NCBI GenBank assembly: GCA_051453625.1
Contig: JBOZIK010000001.1
Location: 259,030,969 to 259,094,968 of the forward strand
Reading direction: 5' to 3'
Origin: Welwitschia mirabilis
Taxonomy: Eukaryota; Gnetophyta; Gnetopsida; Welwitschiales
DNA length: 64,000 bases
Shown: piece after piece, positions 36,371 to 49,420 of the stretch
Layout of the letters: every line of letters starts with the position of its first letter
How positions within the stretch are numbered: the first letter of the stretch is position 1
Position numbers and translations under genes: made by a program
The notes under the pieces: generated by a model
The model's input: the letters and a program-made list of their open reading frames with translations, nothing else
Database searches by the model: none
Told to the model about the DNA's origin: nothing

Positions 36371-37739
36371 AGATTATTATTTTATAATTCTTCAAAAAAA
36401 ATAAATTTTTTAATAAATTATTTTATCTATAATGTTATTTAGGCTCAAATAAAAGAACAATAAAAGACTTCTTTACCTTTTTTCTCCTTAACGATTAATT
36501 ATTTATAAACTTGTATTACAAGCAAAATGTTTTACCTTCAAGAATTGTTTTACCTAAAAGGACATGTATTACCTAGTGATAAAACATACTTAAACTATGT
36601 TAAATTACATACAAGAGTGTATATGTAACTAAAAATTTTACATCAAATATAAAAGTTCAATTCTTTCCATATAGATAGTAAATGAGGTAATTTTCCACTT
36701 ATTAAAAGTTATACCTTAATTATATTTTTATAGTTTAGATTCTAATGGGCTTTAAAAATAATATAGAAATAAAATATTAACATGTAAAGATTAACATAAT
36801 ATGATATTACATTTTATGTATAGTTTCAAAAATATTTTTCTCAATTATTATAAAATAATTAAGAAGAATAATTTATCCAATTTGACATAAAAATAAAAAG
36901 GTGGAATATTATAATAAAATTTCTTTCATTTCATTAAATTATTAAAATATTTTTATTGAATAAAACCTTAAAGAAAACTTATTGAATCATGTGTCACATC
37001 CTTTACTGAAGTGTAAATATAATAATAAAAAAACATAAAGGAGCATTTAAATATAAGAAAAGCATAATAAAGTAAAATTCCATGGTAGATAAAAAAGGAA
37101 GAAAGGGATAAATAATTTCACTTTTATAGTCATTTCTACATTCATGAATTGTGAACTTATAAACTTTACTCTAAAGGTAACCACTTGTCATTACTTGCTA
37201 TATAATACTAGCACTTTTCAATATTGTTTTTTTTTTTACATGTTTTTCCTACTTCATTTTCTTTGAATAATTTGTTATTTATTTTTATTATAATTATAAA
37301 TTGACTAGGAAACTTTACAACTTAGATTTTTCTTTCAAAATGTTTGAAAAAATGTTTTTTTATGTAAGTGACATTGAAAAATGATTATTTTAAGTTTTAT
37401 TTAGAATCATTTTTTGTTATTTAGGTTGTAGCTATTTTTTAATCTTTTCTATGTTTTTAAATAACTCAATAGACCAAATTAAATAGAGTAAAATTTTACC
37501 TTTGAAAAAAATCTAAGAATTTATAACTCCAGTGTAAGAATTTCTTAAGAAAAGTCTACTTAGAAATAAATCATATTTCTAGTGATAAATTCCACATGTA
37601 CCATGAATATTTATTATGTCTTTTATTGTTTAAGGAAACGCAATTAATTTTATGCATTTTTTAGATGATTTTATGATTTGAGTATGTTTTTATGAGAAAA
37701 TCATTTCTTTAGATAATGTTCTAAATTTTAATTGACTAT
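36371..37739. other. Unassigned AT-rich DNA
   Basis: No feature recognised. Confidence 0.5.
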
Positions 37740-38110
37740 TATAGTGTTTTTTTAAGACCATCATAGTAGTTAATTTTATAACAAATAACTGTGACAATCT
37801 TTTTAATCACTGTAATAGTTAACATAGTAAATTAGAAATTAAACTACTATAGTGGTTTTCTCATAATTCTATAATGGTTAAGAAGGCTTTAGTAATATAG
37901 TTTTTAATTTATTAACTTAAAACATGTACAATATTATTGTAGTAATAATAATACATTATGATACTATTATAGTAGCATATAAATATGATTAAAATCTTAG
38001 TTTATGAACTAGAGTACTAACATTTATAAAAGAGATAGTTGTAATGTGTTATGTTAACTATAACTAAAGTTATAGCAGTATATCATTGAATTAACCATAA
38101 CTTAAGTTAA
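37740..38110. repeat. Cluster of imperfect short palindromes
   Basis: Variants of AACTACTATAGTGGTT recur at about 37770, 37845, 37880 and 37960-37980, some as near-perfect inverted repeats. Such clusters occur in subterminal regions of CACTA and other DNA transposons, but no terminal CACTA or TIR was found. Confidence 0.45.
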
Positions 38111-39679
38111 AGTTGGAAATTGTAACTTCAAAAGAGTAATATAATTAAATCTTTCTATTATATTTTGATTATCCACATGATATTTCCTAAATAAAATTAT
38201 GACATGTAATATTAAAAATAATTTAAGTTTAATAAATTTTCTATTTATAATAAGAAAACTAATAAAATTAGATATATGGTTAGGTCATAATAATTTAAAA
38301 AATTCTTTAAGAAATTTCATTATACAAAAATTTCATATCACTAAAATTTAATTCCTTAAGAATGACATGTAGGATGTAGTCAAAGTAGAGATAGAAACAT
38401 TATATTTCATATACATATTTGTGACTAAAATACTTAGGGATTAAATGATGAAATAACTATGTTATAAGAGAACTTTTATCAATCTCTCAAGTAGATATTC
38501 CATATAAGAAATAATTAGGTTTAATAGAAACATCTCCATTAACTCTAAAGGTTATAATATAATGATTTACAATAGGATAGTGAAGTCTTCTCCTAATGCT
38601 ATCTCAAGACATATTAAAAAGTGAAAAAAAACTAAATTAGAGATGTCTATGTTACTTTAAAGAAGTTTCAGAGAAATGGTTATTATGATTTCTACAAAGA
38701 GTATTGTATAAATGAGTTATTATAAGAAAAAAAGGGAATAAATAAGGATGAATTTACTAATCAAAATATAATAACTATAATATAATAATGATATATAAAT
38801 CTAGATCACTATCCCAAACTTTTCCTTCTCAAGGAACTTAAAATTAATTTTAAATTAACTATGCCTAATATTATCAAATTTAATTTTCTTTAAGAATTTT
38901 AATAATTGTAATTTTATTATGAAAACAATTTATCAATGATAAAGATAAAGATTTGAATTCATAAAGCTAAACAATATTAAGATTTTTGACATGTACAGGT
39001 TCTAGGTTATGGATTATTTAATGAATCCTAAATATATAAGGTCAATTTCTAAAGTATGTTTTAGGTTTATTTAACATGTTTTAAGTGAAATAAGATCAAA
39101 ATATTACTCATATTTATGAATGATTAAAATGGCATAATTTTCCAACGTTTCTAACCATTTTTTATTTTTTAAAGATGATCTATTTATAATTTATTTAATA
39201 GATGTCTAATAGATAATTGATGAGTTGATGATAAAGTTCAATAGCATGATGAGCTCTTAAGGATTTACCTTCACATTAATTAATAGAGTTAAAAATATCA
39301 TTAGAGATGCCTTATAAACATTATGGATTTACTAGAGATGAAATCTTACTCCAATGATCAAATGAAGATTGTTAGAGGACCAAATAGAGGACTTTAGAGC
39401 ATTGTCCACCCCTTAGTTAAATGAACAAAGATATAAAACAAGTACATTTTAACATAATTCATAAAGAATAATAATGTAGGTACTTAATGAATGGTTACAT
39501 ATGGATGATCATCCTCTTATGTCATCTTGATGAAGTAAGTGGATGTCGGTTTATAACAGATGAATAATCATTACATCTATTACTACATTTATATTGTAAC
39601 TATCCACCTATCACTCACTTATAACTCATACATTACTTAGCTACTATGCATCTATTTCTTACCTACCACTCACATATCA
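38111..39679. other. Unassigned AT-rich DNA
   Basis: No gene or element recognised. At 39560-39680, a CATTACATCTATTACTAC...ACCTATCACTCAC stretch repeats short words loosely. Confidence 0.5.
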
Positions 39680-40420
39680 CGTATTGAAACCAATAAAAAC
39701 CCCTTTAGAAATCCCCTTTTTACATTATTTTTTACAATAAAGTAGATTATAATAGTGGAGGATTTTAGGTAAGGGATTCATATGCTTATGAAATACATTC
39801 TTCTTTGTGTTAATTTATGTTTCCTTTATTAAGGGACTACTATTTGCAAGTGGATGTAATTGAACAAAATTTTGTACTAAAATCAAGTATGATTTTACTC
39901 ATAATTATCTCTTTATCTTCCTTATGTTTTATGTTAATATCAATTTAATTCTATTCTAGATTGAATTTTATTTTGACATAAATAATAAGGTCTAAATTAG
40001 GTGATAATAAGTTATTAAATTAGTTAGTTGATTTCATTTGTAACATTTCATTTTCATTTTATTTCATGTTCATTCTTATTGAACTACAATGAATTCCATC
40101 ATTTGAATTGTTGATTTTACTGTTTAAATATTAAAGATACCAAAAGTATTAGTGTTCCCTTTTATTTTAAATGAATTAATGCTTTAATACTTTTTTTTAT
40201 TTTAGTAGTTTATGACATTTGGGTTTCATCCTTCATGTGCTAAGATTATAGGTTTAATTAATAAATTAAGAAATATTTAATTGATGTACACATCAGAGAT
40301 TATCATTTTAGTGTGATTGATAAGAGATCACTTAAGAATTAAAGGTTGATTCTCATTACACAAGTAACTAACTTGATTTCAAAATTATTTACTTATGTAG
40401 TGTTGTATATATAGTTTTTC
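39680..40420 (+). repeat. Possible diverged Athila-type LTR relic
   Basis: A TTTATGACATTTGGGTTT block at about 40208 resembles the block near the 3' end of the Athila LTRs (about 21995, 32707 and 61697), and TAAAGATACCAAAAGTATT at about 40130 resembles sequence at 61630. The order fits, but similarity elsewhere is weak and no ends were found. Confidence 0.35.
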
Positions 40421-43030
40421 TTTCTTTTACTTTCATTTGAGGTTTTGTTACATCTTTAATTTAAGTCTACTATTGATATAAAGTTATAAATTATGAGCAT
40501 CGAGCAACATTAATATATGCTCTATAGTTCGTGTAATCTATCACATCCATTATTGGTATAACCTACTTCTTACTTTATGTATGTTAAAAAAGTATTAATA
40601 CTTCAATATAAAGAAGTTTTTCAACATTCTTGTGATCATGTAGAATGATGATAAATGATAAAAAAAGTTTATCAATATCCAAACAAAAACTTAAGGTGAA
40701 AAAGAAATGTTTATTTTAAGAGTAGATAAACACCACTTTTTTCTTTCATTTATGATAATTGGCTATTCTATTTATTTCTACTTATATAATTCACATTTCA
40801 ATCTTACTAAGTACCCAAATAAATTTTTCTTGCTCTTATTTTCTTATGTACAACCATGGATAAGAAAAGAACACTACATAAGATATTCATTAAAAAAAGA
40901 GAAACTTACCATTAAATAATTTTTTTGAAATTAGGAATTAGATCCCTTTATCTTTTTAATCTTTATATAGGAATAATGATAAGTATTAATAATTAGGGAT
41001 TATTCCTCATTTAGAGAATCATTTTATAATAAATTTTAAAAATCTCAACCTTCTTTCATAAAGGAATATGAATAAGAAATGAATTTCCTATATAAATATA
41101 TTAATCAATGTAAAAGTCAAAGTCAGAAACTCAATCAGAATATGGAAAGATTAATAGGAGTTATCAAATAAATCTATGAAAATCAAAAACATTCTTAATC
41201 ATATATCAACATGTCTACTTCCTCTCACCTTAAGAATGATTATGAGAATATTGAATCTATTACACATAATAGTAATAATCTTATTTTGAAAATGATGATG
41301 AAATAATAGAATCAGATGATTAATGACCAATTATAAGCATGTAAGAGTTACATTTAGACCAAGTATATTTAATCAATTTATGTAAGGAAAATATATTACA
41401 ATAGGTTCTTAACCATATTATGTCCTCTACCATTTTTAGTATTATTTATGTAGTCTTGCAATTTTTAATAATAATTTTAGGTAATTTAATGCATTCTAGA
41501 AGATATACTTAAACTTGAAGATAATCAAGTAGAAATGCTAGTGCTATCATCCTAGCCATAAGTGCTACCAATCCATTATGGCATAATGTATTTAAAGTTA
41601 TGTTTTCAAAACTTCATGAGAAATGAATTAAATTGTAGTTATGGTATTAATAATTTATCACATCAAAAATAACTAATATCTTTAATGACATATGACAGTA
41701 ACATAAAATAAATGTGATAGTAACATGTGGCAGTGACATGGTGATGATGATGGAGATACATGGTGATAGCATTAATTGGTAGAGCTATAAGAATCCAAAT
41801 CCTAGTGGTAGACTCATCATAATAACTTTCAACCAATACAAAAATATAATCTCTACCTAACACAAGAAGGCAACCATCATCTAAAGGTACATGATAAAAA
41901 TTATAACTACTTACATTATAACCTTCATCAATCAATACAAACTAAAGAATTGCAAACTCCTATATTCTCATACTTTTTTAACAAACATCCTTGAGCCTTT
42001 ATTGCAAAGAATCTTTGGCTAGTGAAAAAGAGAAAGAATCCTTAGATAATTAAGTTATCATGGCATTCTAAGATATTTCTTTGGATGTGAGCTAGATTTG
42101 AGGCTAGTTTTGATATGTAAGCATCATTGAACTTAAATGAAAGAAGTGAATGAGACCTACATAAAAATAAATTTCACTAAAAATAAATTTAAAACCTATA
42201 TAATAAATACCTTACCAAGATAATATGGTTTTCCAACTTAGGTACATCCACACATAGAGTGTAACTTCCTCTCATACCTCTAGATATTCTTAACCTATAA
42301 AGAATAGTGGTTTTATAGCACCACCAACCTTACATGTAAAATGAGATGCTCCTCCTAAGGTAAAACTAACTTCTCCTCAAGGATAACTAATAACACAATA
42401 TCAAAATGTAATCATAACTAGTATCACAATGTGAGATGATCCTTGAAAGATAGAACTTTTTCCCCTTAGGGAAAACCAACAAATAAATAATGAAAAATGC
42501 TTACAAGAACTCATAAAAGAACACTTGTACAAGGTTTTCCTTATAATATGGAATCTTAGTAAGGGATCCTTAGGTTTGATAATAGAAAATGGACTATACA
42601 AGAGTATTCAAGAATGTGATAGTTGATAAAGTTAAGTAATAATAAATAATGATAACAACTTAATTAAAAAGTCTAAAATAATGAGTCTTTAAAGAAGTAC
42701 TTGAGTTCTCTTCTTATCGTTATCACTCATCAGTGATAAAGAATGATGCAATATAGGAGGATAAAATGAATGAATGATGTCGTTTCTTAAAAGTTTCTTG
42801 TAAATGATAGCTTGATTCTTTATGAATAGATCCTATTACTTATGTATTTATGAGTTCTTAACTATATGCTCTAGGTGCTTATGAACCTATCTATCATATT
42901 ATGCCTTTGTATATTTTGATAAGCTTCTTATTTTTTGACCTTCAAAAGTAGACTTTCAAACTTTAAAACTACCATGTAAAAAATAAAAACAATTTGGCAT
43001 TAAACATGTAACATCTATTTTATTTAACAT
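40421..43030. other. Unassigned decayed DNA
   Basis: A 70-codon plus frame (40707-40919), a 90-codon minus frame (41663-41935) and a 66-codon minus frame (42401-42601) have no recognisable motif. Their composition (Phe, Tyr, Leu, Lys, Ile) fits chance. Confidence 0.45.
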
Positions 43031-43500
43031 GAACATTTTACATAGATATCTTTAGAATGGTAGATATCTACTATTAGTGAGACATCTTTAACATGGGATA
43101 TGTCTTATGCCAAAGTGCCCATAAAGTGATAAAACTTGAACTATATAATATTTTGTCCTTTTTTCTCATAAATCAATGATGCAAATCTTGATTTCTTTCC
43201 TAGAAAGTAAATGATTTATCAATGTAAAAATTTTTCTTATTACTTGTTCTAGTTTAGTATAAACATCTTCAACTATGTAAAAATCTTTTTTCTATATCAA
43301 ATCCATCTTTTAATATAGTTGTCTTTATTGAGATGAATGTTTTTCACCTATGATTTGAAAATTGGTTTAGCATAAATGACTTTTAATCTCTAAACACGCA
43401 TAGACATCCTTAATTATATAGATGTCCTTAATTAATTGAGATTTATCATTTGTAAAACCTTAGTTGAACTTCTTATGAGATGCCATCTTTGAGGTCTTAC
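43031..43500. repeat. AGATGTCT/AGACATCT motif cluster, left
   Basis: GATATCTTT, GTAGATATCTACT, GAGACATCTTTAA (43040-43095) and, further on, AACATCTTCAAC, AGACATCCTTA and GATGTCCTTA (to about 43430). A thinner version of the cluster at 45.9-46.2 kb. Confidence 0.5.
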
Positions 43501-44159
43501 ATCAACTTATGCTTTTCATGATTTAATTTTCTTCACATTAGCCTGTCTAAATAATATTATAATATATTTGACAAGTGAAATCATTAAAACTAGATTTTTA
43601 TCAAACAATATCCCCTTTTTTAACATGTTTAAAACTTAACAAATCTCATTCATGCAATTATATTTTATCAACTAAATTAAGATGAGTATAATTGAAGAGA
43701 GAAATAAGCATACTAGCATGCTTTATTAATAATATTAAAACATAATGATTTATCACACACATAAACATGTAGAGTGATGATTAAGAAAGAAATATAAACA
43801 TTAGATAATTTCATTTAAGAAAAGTAATAACTAATCAAGTAAAATGTGTTAAATATCATGTGTCAAAAATAATATTAGGGCATACCATTATAACAATATG
43901 TGGTTAATACGTAATATTAGAGCATGAAACCTTGTTAATAATCAATAGTATGCTAACACCNNNNNNNNNNNNNNNNNATCATAACAATATATTCTAATAG
44001 TAAAAAAATTATCATAGGTCAAGAATGATATCACTAAAGGAATTCAAACTATTAATCTCATAATCAAGTCCTTCCTACCCCTATAAGATGTCCATGAAGA
44101 AATTGATTTTTCTTTACTTTTTTCCCTTTTTAGATATCAAAAAAAAGAGCTACTCACTA
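43501..44159. other. Unassigned, with a 17-N gap
   Basis: Nothing recognised. N at 43961-43977. Confidence 0.5.
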
Positions 44160-44900
44160 AGTGTAGAGTCAATATTATAGTGTATGCCTTTTTCTTCTTC
44201 ATCGCTATCATCATCACTATCATGAGTAGTGGATGTCTGGATGGTATAGGATGAGAAGGATATGGGCGGTGGTGTGTGACACTTTCTAGAATGACACTAA
44301 TAAGTCTTACTAGGACCCTTATAGGCCTCTTTTCTCATTTGGAAGTACATATAAGAAGTGATAAAATTTCTAAAGAAGCTAGTGGAAATAGTTTTAGCAA
44401 AGGATGGCAGTGGAACTATGGAAATCAATGGACCATGGATAGGATTTATGGAAGTTGTTGATAGACATGGCATTGGTAGTGGTAACAAGGGATAACAAGG
44501 TAATGGTAGTTATATAAGCTAATGAATAGGAAGCTTGTAGTATAACCTATGAAAGATAAGATGATAAATGTCAGAGCTCTTTGACTTTACCTACTACTAC
44601 CCTTATTATGGACATAGAGCCTGATGTTCCCCTTGAACCTAGGCCTATGTGGAAGCTTGTGCTTCTCCTATACCTATTCCTCCTCTCCTAAAGACTCTAA
44701 ATAGTTACTATTCTCTACTCGTTTTGAGTCATAGCCTATGCCTTATGGATCTAAAGGTACATCTTCTTCTAGTTTTGCCTCTAAATCTAGCCATGTGGGA
44801 GTTTCCATGGATTCATAATTACCTACCAATGTTTTTTATTTGTTGGCTATACATTTGTGCTTTATCAGTCTTAATAAGTTAGAGCCAATCTTTCTAACCT
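44160..44900 (-). pseudogene. Decayed coding region, unrecognised
   Basis: Less AT-rich than its surroundings. On the minus strand a frame of about 115 codons is interrupted by a single TAG. It holds a Pro/Leu-rich start (LPLPMPCLSTTSINPIHGPL), then MYFQMRKEAYKG. After the stop come CHTPPPISFSSYTIQTST and an acidic end, HDSDDDSDEEEKG, closing at about 44162. Upstream (44510-44760) other frames give KLPHRPRF and similar basic text. The acidic tail is not a typical chance product of this DNA. It could be part of a retrotransposon gag or a dead host gene. A plus-strand 61-codon frame at 44276 overlaps it. Confidence 0.4.
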
Positions 44901-45919
44901 TCTTTGTAATTACTTTAAATTTCTTCTTCATAGATGATGAACTATAAGACATTTTGGGTATGATCTATGAAATTGTGATTTTAATGGTCTTCTACTTGTA
45001 CCCTCATCAAGTGGCACTAATACATGCCATTTTTAGTAAATTTTCCCAAAGTCATATGTGGTTTACATATGATAGTTATATATTGGCAATATTAATAATT
45101 AAGTTAATTAAATAAGTGTGGCCAAAAATTTGATATTTGTAAAATAATGTAATAATGTCTAGATACAAAATAAATTTCAAATGAATCTTTAAACCTATAA
45201 AAAGATAGAATACAAAGAATATCTGCATAGGATTGTAGTAACTATAATTAAGATTAAGATATAAGCATTTAGAATCATGTATTTACATTTTATGTTTTCA
45301 TAAAAAATTCATCCTATATTATCCAAATAGAATATTACTTATAAATCATCATCACACAGTGACTGAACTAGAAGTAAAACGTGTTTAAATAAGTGGATAT
45401 AAAATTGAGAAAACTTAAAATAATTAATTCCAAAAATTGAATTGATAAAACTAGGAGTAATATATAATAAGGTATCTCTAACCTATGTCTAAAATATCCT
45501 AATTATATCTTCAATTCATGGATGTTGATATAAAATTCTTTAATCACTAGGTCTAGGATACCCTGATCCAAATATACAATCATGTTCCATGTAATTTGAG
45601 AGAGGTATGTCAGTAGTTAATCTTTTTCTTTTTTAATAAAGTCAAGTATCCTTTCTACTACAATTACTTTTCTTACCCATGTTCTACACCATTTTATAGC
45701 TACCTCATGATAGAACTGAGGCTTATATTAAGGAATTTATGGCTCTATTACTAGTTCCTTGTCATTTGAGGTACTAATGAACCTTCTTCTATTTATTTTT
45801 TAAAAAGTATATAGATATCTAAAAATAAATCAATTAAAATTCTAAAGAATCACTGAAAATATGCACCTATGAGAAAAATAACACCTACTTCTACTAGTTT
45901 TGATGAGTTTTTAATTTTT
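44901..45919. other. Unassigned AT-rich DNA
   Basis: No gene or element recognised. If the copia element to the right has a 3' LTR, it could begin here, but no boundary is visible. Confidence 0.45.
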
Positions 45920-46195
45920 ACAATAGTTCTTAAAAGATGTCTACATACTAAAGGATGTCTAAAATTGAAAATTAGACATCTAATTTATGAAAGATATCTC
46001 TTTTAAGACTTTTACAAGTTATTTTTCATATTGTAAAGATGTCTACCTATTGTAGACATCTGTTTTGAAAATATTAAAATGTGTACTTGACTTTCAAAGA
46101 TGTTTAGAACTTGGAAGACATCTACTTAGTAGACGTATACATATGTGAAGACATCTCTTTAATAGAAATCTACAATAATAAAGACTTATATCCTA
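45920..46195. repeat. AGATGTCT/AGACATCT motif array
   Basis: About ten copies of an 8-10 bp motif in both orientations: AAAAGATGTCTAC (45932), AGGATGTCTAA, TTAGACATCTAA, AAAGATGTCTACC (46035), GTAGACATCT (46053), GAAGACATCTACT (46117), GTAGACGTATAC and GAAGACATCTCTT (46147). They lie just downstream (minus sense) of the copia RNase H, where the 3' noncoding region or LTR is expected. Confidence 0.7.
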
Positions 46196-46379
46196 TAAAA
46201 TCTAGAAACCTTAGAAAATTCTATAACTAATATCATCATAATGCTATTATTTTGGAAAGGTAAAGTAACATGAATAGAACTTAACTTTTTTAACATCTAA
46301 TTATAATTTTAAATCATAAGATATTATTTACCTAATTGGATAATGCTAAATCCAAAGTTCCTACATGTTTTTATAATCC

Positions 46380-46880
46380 TTTAACTACTTAATAATTTTG
46401 TGAGTACATCAATAGGTTCATCATTGGTATTGATACATTACATCATGATGTTTTTGTTTTAATCATGCTGTCAAAGAAAGTGATGCCTAACTTTAATGTC
46501 ATCAGTTTTTGAATAATGTATTAGATTATCTAAGATTTTGATGGTACTCTTGTTATCATAATAGATGTGAATGATTTTCATGAAGAGTCAAAAATACTTT
46601 AATGAATTAGTCATCCAAAGTATATGTGCATAACAACTCCTAGTAGTAATATTTTTGGCCTCTGTAATTAAATGATTAATTAAATTTTGTCTTTTTTACT
46701 ATCAAAGAAATTAGACATGTCCACATAAGAAGTGGATTCCATTTGTACTTCTTCTATCATCTTTGCATCTATCCAATCTACATCACAAATGCCCAATTAG
46801 ATCAAGGCAATAGTCCTTTGAGTATCAAAGGCTCAAATTAGTAGTACCCTTTAAATAATGAAAAATCCTTTTAACAACTA
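46380..46880 (-). pseudogene. Copia RNase H, decayed
   Basis: Minus-strand text reads TEAKNITTRSCYAHILWMTN (usual S-T-A-E-A-E-Y-x-A...ILWM). IIHIYYDNKSTIKILDNLIH, then YSKTDDIKVRHHFL, follow (usual I-x-x-D-N-x-S-A-I...S-R-T-K-H-I-x-x-R-H-H-F). INTNDEPIDVLTKLL fits the end block that normally reads ADIFTKPL. The Asp of the DN block is kept. This domain defines the copia 3' end. Confidence 0.88.
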
Positions 46881-47960
46881 TAAGATCTTATTTTCTAAAA
46901 TCACTCTAGTAATGAGAACATATTCATATATTCAAAATAATATCTAGTCTACTAGTTGTAAGATAAAATAAACTGTTAATCATACTTTTATATAGCTTTT
47001 AATCAACATTATTACCATTCTCATCTTTATACAATTTTGTACTTTAATTCATTAAAATAACCTTGGCTTTTTAATCTTATAAACCATATTTGACTAAAGA
47101 ATTTTTAGTGTATTTAGCTTAGAAAATAAATGTACCTTATAAGTTGTTGCATAACTTATAGCCTAAAGAAGTTGCTCATCTCTACTAGGAGACTCATTTC
47201 AAATTCATCCTATATTATCTTAGCAAATGTCCTTCAAAAAAAATATCATCTACATATATTTGAATAATAGTGAAATCTTTAACATCTCTCTTAATAAATA
47301 ATGTGACATTAGATATACCTCTTGTACATCCATTTTTAATAAGATAACTTGATAATTTCTCATACCAAGCTCTAAGTACTTGTTTAAAACTATAAAAAGC
47401 TTTTTTAATTTGTAAATATGATATAATTTGTGAGTATTTGTAAAATAGTCAATTAAATTAACATACACTTATTCTTGAAAATTTAAATTTACAAAGTCAC
47501 TCTTAACATTCATTTGGTAGAGGTTAAATCTTTTGACATAACAAAAATCTAAAAACATTCTTACTAATTCTATATGTACTATATGCATAAAGGTCTCTTC
47601 AATGTCTATGCCTTCTTATTAATTACATCCTTTGGTTCCTACTATTATATTATTTCTTATTACATTATCATATATATTTATCTTATTTATGAAAATCCAC
47701 TTAGTGTGAATAACAGATTTTTTATATGGTCTTGGAGTGAGTTCCTAAACATAGCATATTTGGAATTAATTAAGCCCTTCTTACATTATAATAATTCAAT
47801 GTTTATGATCTCAATTTCAATAAATGTTTTGATTTCAACCTATGAAATATAATCTATAAGACCATAAAATTTATTAGTATGACTTCTAGTTTTAATAACA
47901 CTATAAAAAATACCTATTACATTACTCGTAGAGTGGCCTTTTTTAGTTTGATCATGTTGG
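46881..47960 (-). pseudogene. Copia reverse transcriptase, decayed
   Basis: The clearest part is a 72-codon minus frame plus its shifted neighbours: HKLYHIYKLKKAFYSFKQ-like text, AWYEKLSSYLIKNGCTRGIS, NVTLFIKRDVKDF and IIQIYVDDIFF (about 47235-47440). The catalytic Y-V-D-D is intact, unlike in the gypsy copies here. The family has Y-G-L-K-Q-A-P-R-A-W-Y at the start of this stretch. N-terminal fingers (47500-47950) are barely recognisable; a 92-codon plus frame at 47574 is their antisense shadow. Confidence 0.85.
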
Positions 47961-48990
47961 AAGGATTTACTTTATCTATATCTTCTTCTTTTTTCTCTTC
48001 ACTATCTAATTAAACTTAAACATAGCTAGATAGTTGATTAATATACATAGTTATACAATGATCTTGTACATATACAAAATTTAGATCAATGTCATTTATT
48101 TTAACATTTATAGTTTACTCTACTACACAAGTTTTATTATTGAATGCTCAGTAGACTTTACTGATCATGGAATATCCTAGAAAAATTTCATCATCAACTT
48201 TTAGTTTAAACTTCCTCAACTCATTCTTTTTATTTAAAATAAAATAATTTAATATAAGGATATAAAAATAAATTATGAATGGTTTCTTACTAGATCATAG
48301 CTCGTATGAAGTTTTAAAAGTAAATCATCTTACTAAAACTCAATTTGAAATATAGCATGCTATATTAATGGCTATTGTTCAAACATGATAAGGTACCTAT
48401 TTATCATGTATCATCATTCAAGATATTTCATTTAGTACTCTATTCTTTATTTTAATCACTTCATTTTATTAGATAGTCCTTGATGTAAGGAGTTAGTAGA
48501 GAATGTCAAACTGTTCATAGAAGTATTTAAAACTTGCATTTTCAAATTTTGATCATTGTCCCTTCTTATTATCTTGACTTTGTAATCATTTTAATGCTGT
48601 AATCTAATACACAATCTACAAAAAACATGAAATGCCTAACCTATATGTGCAATGAAGTATTTATATATAAAACAAGAGTAGTCATTAACAATAATTAAAT
48701 AGTACCTTTTCTTTCAAAGACTTCATGTAGAAGAAGGATCAACAATATCAAGATGTAAAAGATCTAAAGTGAACTTCCTTGTGATAGTATGTTTCTTACC
48801 AAATATTACCTTATTTATTTTCCTTTTTTTCATGCTTTACAAACTTGATTATAAATGGTTTTCAACTTGGAAAATCCTCTTACCTTATCTTTTGTGAATA
48901 AGATTTTAAGTAAGTCTTTATTTACATGTCCAAGATTCCTATGTCAAGGCTTCATGTCACCTTTTTTTTTTTAAAAACTTGGGTTTCTTG
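47961..48990 (-). pseudogene. Copia integrase, decayed
   Basis: Minus-strand text includes VKIIRRDNDQNFENASFK-like sequence (usual I-R-S-D-x-G-x-E-F, with one Asp kept), then ILY*LLTSRTI, KNRVLNEI and, after a shift, INIACYISN (usual A-x-x-T-A-C-Y-I-x-N-R) and FKTSYEL (usual K-T-P-Y-E-L-W). Domain order and motifs are unambiguous; stops are numerous. Confidence 0.8.
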
Positions 48991-49420
48991 TTAGAAATAT
49001 CTTATAGAGTACTAATATATACATTTAACTTTTTAATATCAGAAAATAAGACTTTTGTTAAATTTTGTTCTTTAATACCGTAATCATATTTTGTAAAAAT
49101 AATAGAAAACTTTTTAAGACATAATAGACTAATACTTAATAGATTATTTTGTAAACCTTCTATAAAGAACAAAACTTTTACTTCTGGTAGATTACCTCCT
49201 TCAATGGTTTTAATACCTTTAATAGGTGCTTTTGTATTATCTTTAAAGATTACCACTTCTTTATCTTATTTTAGTAAGGTGATAAAGCTAGATTTATCTT
49301 TAGTCATATGTCTTAAGAACTCATTATCAACATACTAGACATGTTTCCTTATTGCTCATAATGTAATTTGTGCTAAAAGCCCTGGTCTTAAATTTAAAAT
49401 GCATACTTTCTTTGGTTTAC
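48991..49420 (-). pseudogene. Copia protease end and GAG-pre-integrase
   Basis: The protease block reads YVDNEFLRHMTKDKSSFITL, where the family has L-D-S-G-C-S-R-H-M-T; the catalytic D-S-G region is altered to D-N-E. It runs into an 84-codon open frame, VVIFKDNTKAPIKGIKTIEG and VKVLFFIEGLQNNLLSISLL. This is the typical VTFGDN-x-KG...V-x-x-V-EGLKHNLLSISQL segment. One stop separates the two parts. Confidence 0.9.

Noticed and set aside
37740-38110. CACTA transposon end
   Set aside because: Short palindromes fit subterminal repeats, but no terminal CACTA, TIR pair or transposase was found.
47574-47852. 92-codon plus-strand frame
   Set aside because: It lies antisense to the copia RT and has no motif of its own.
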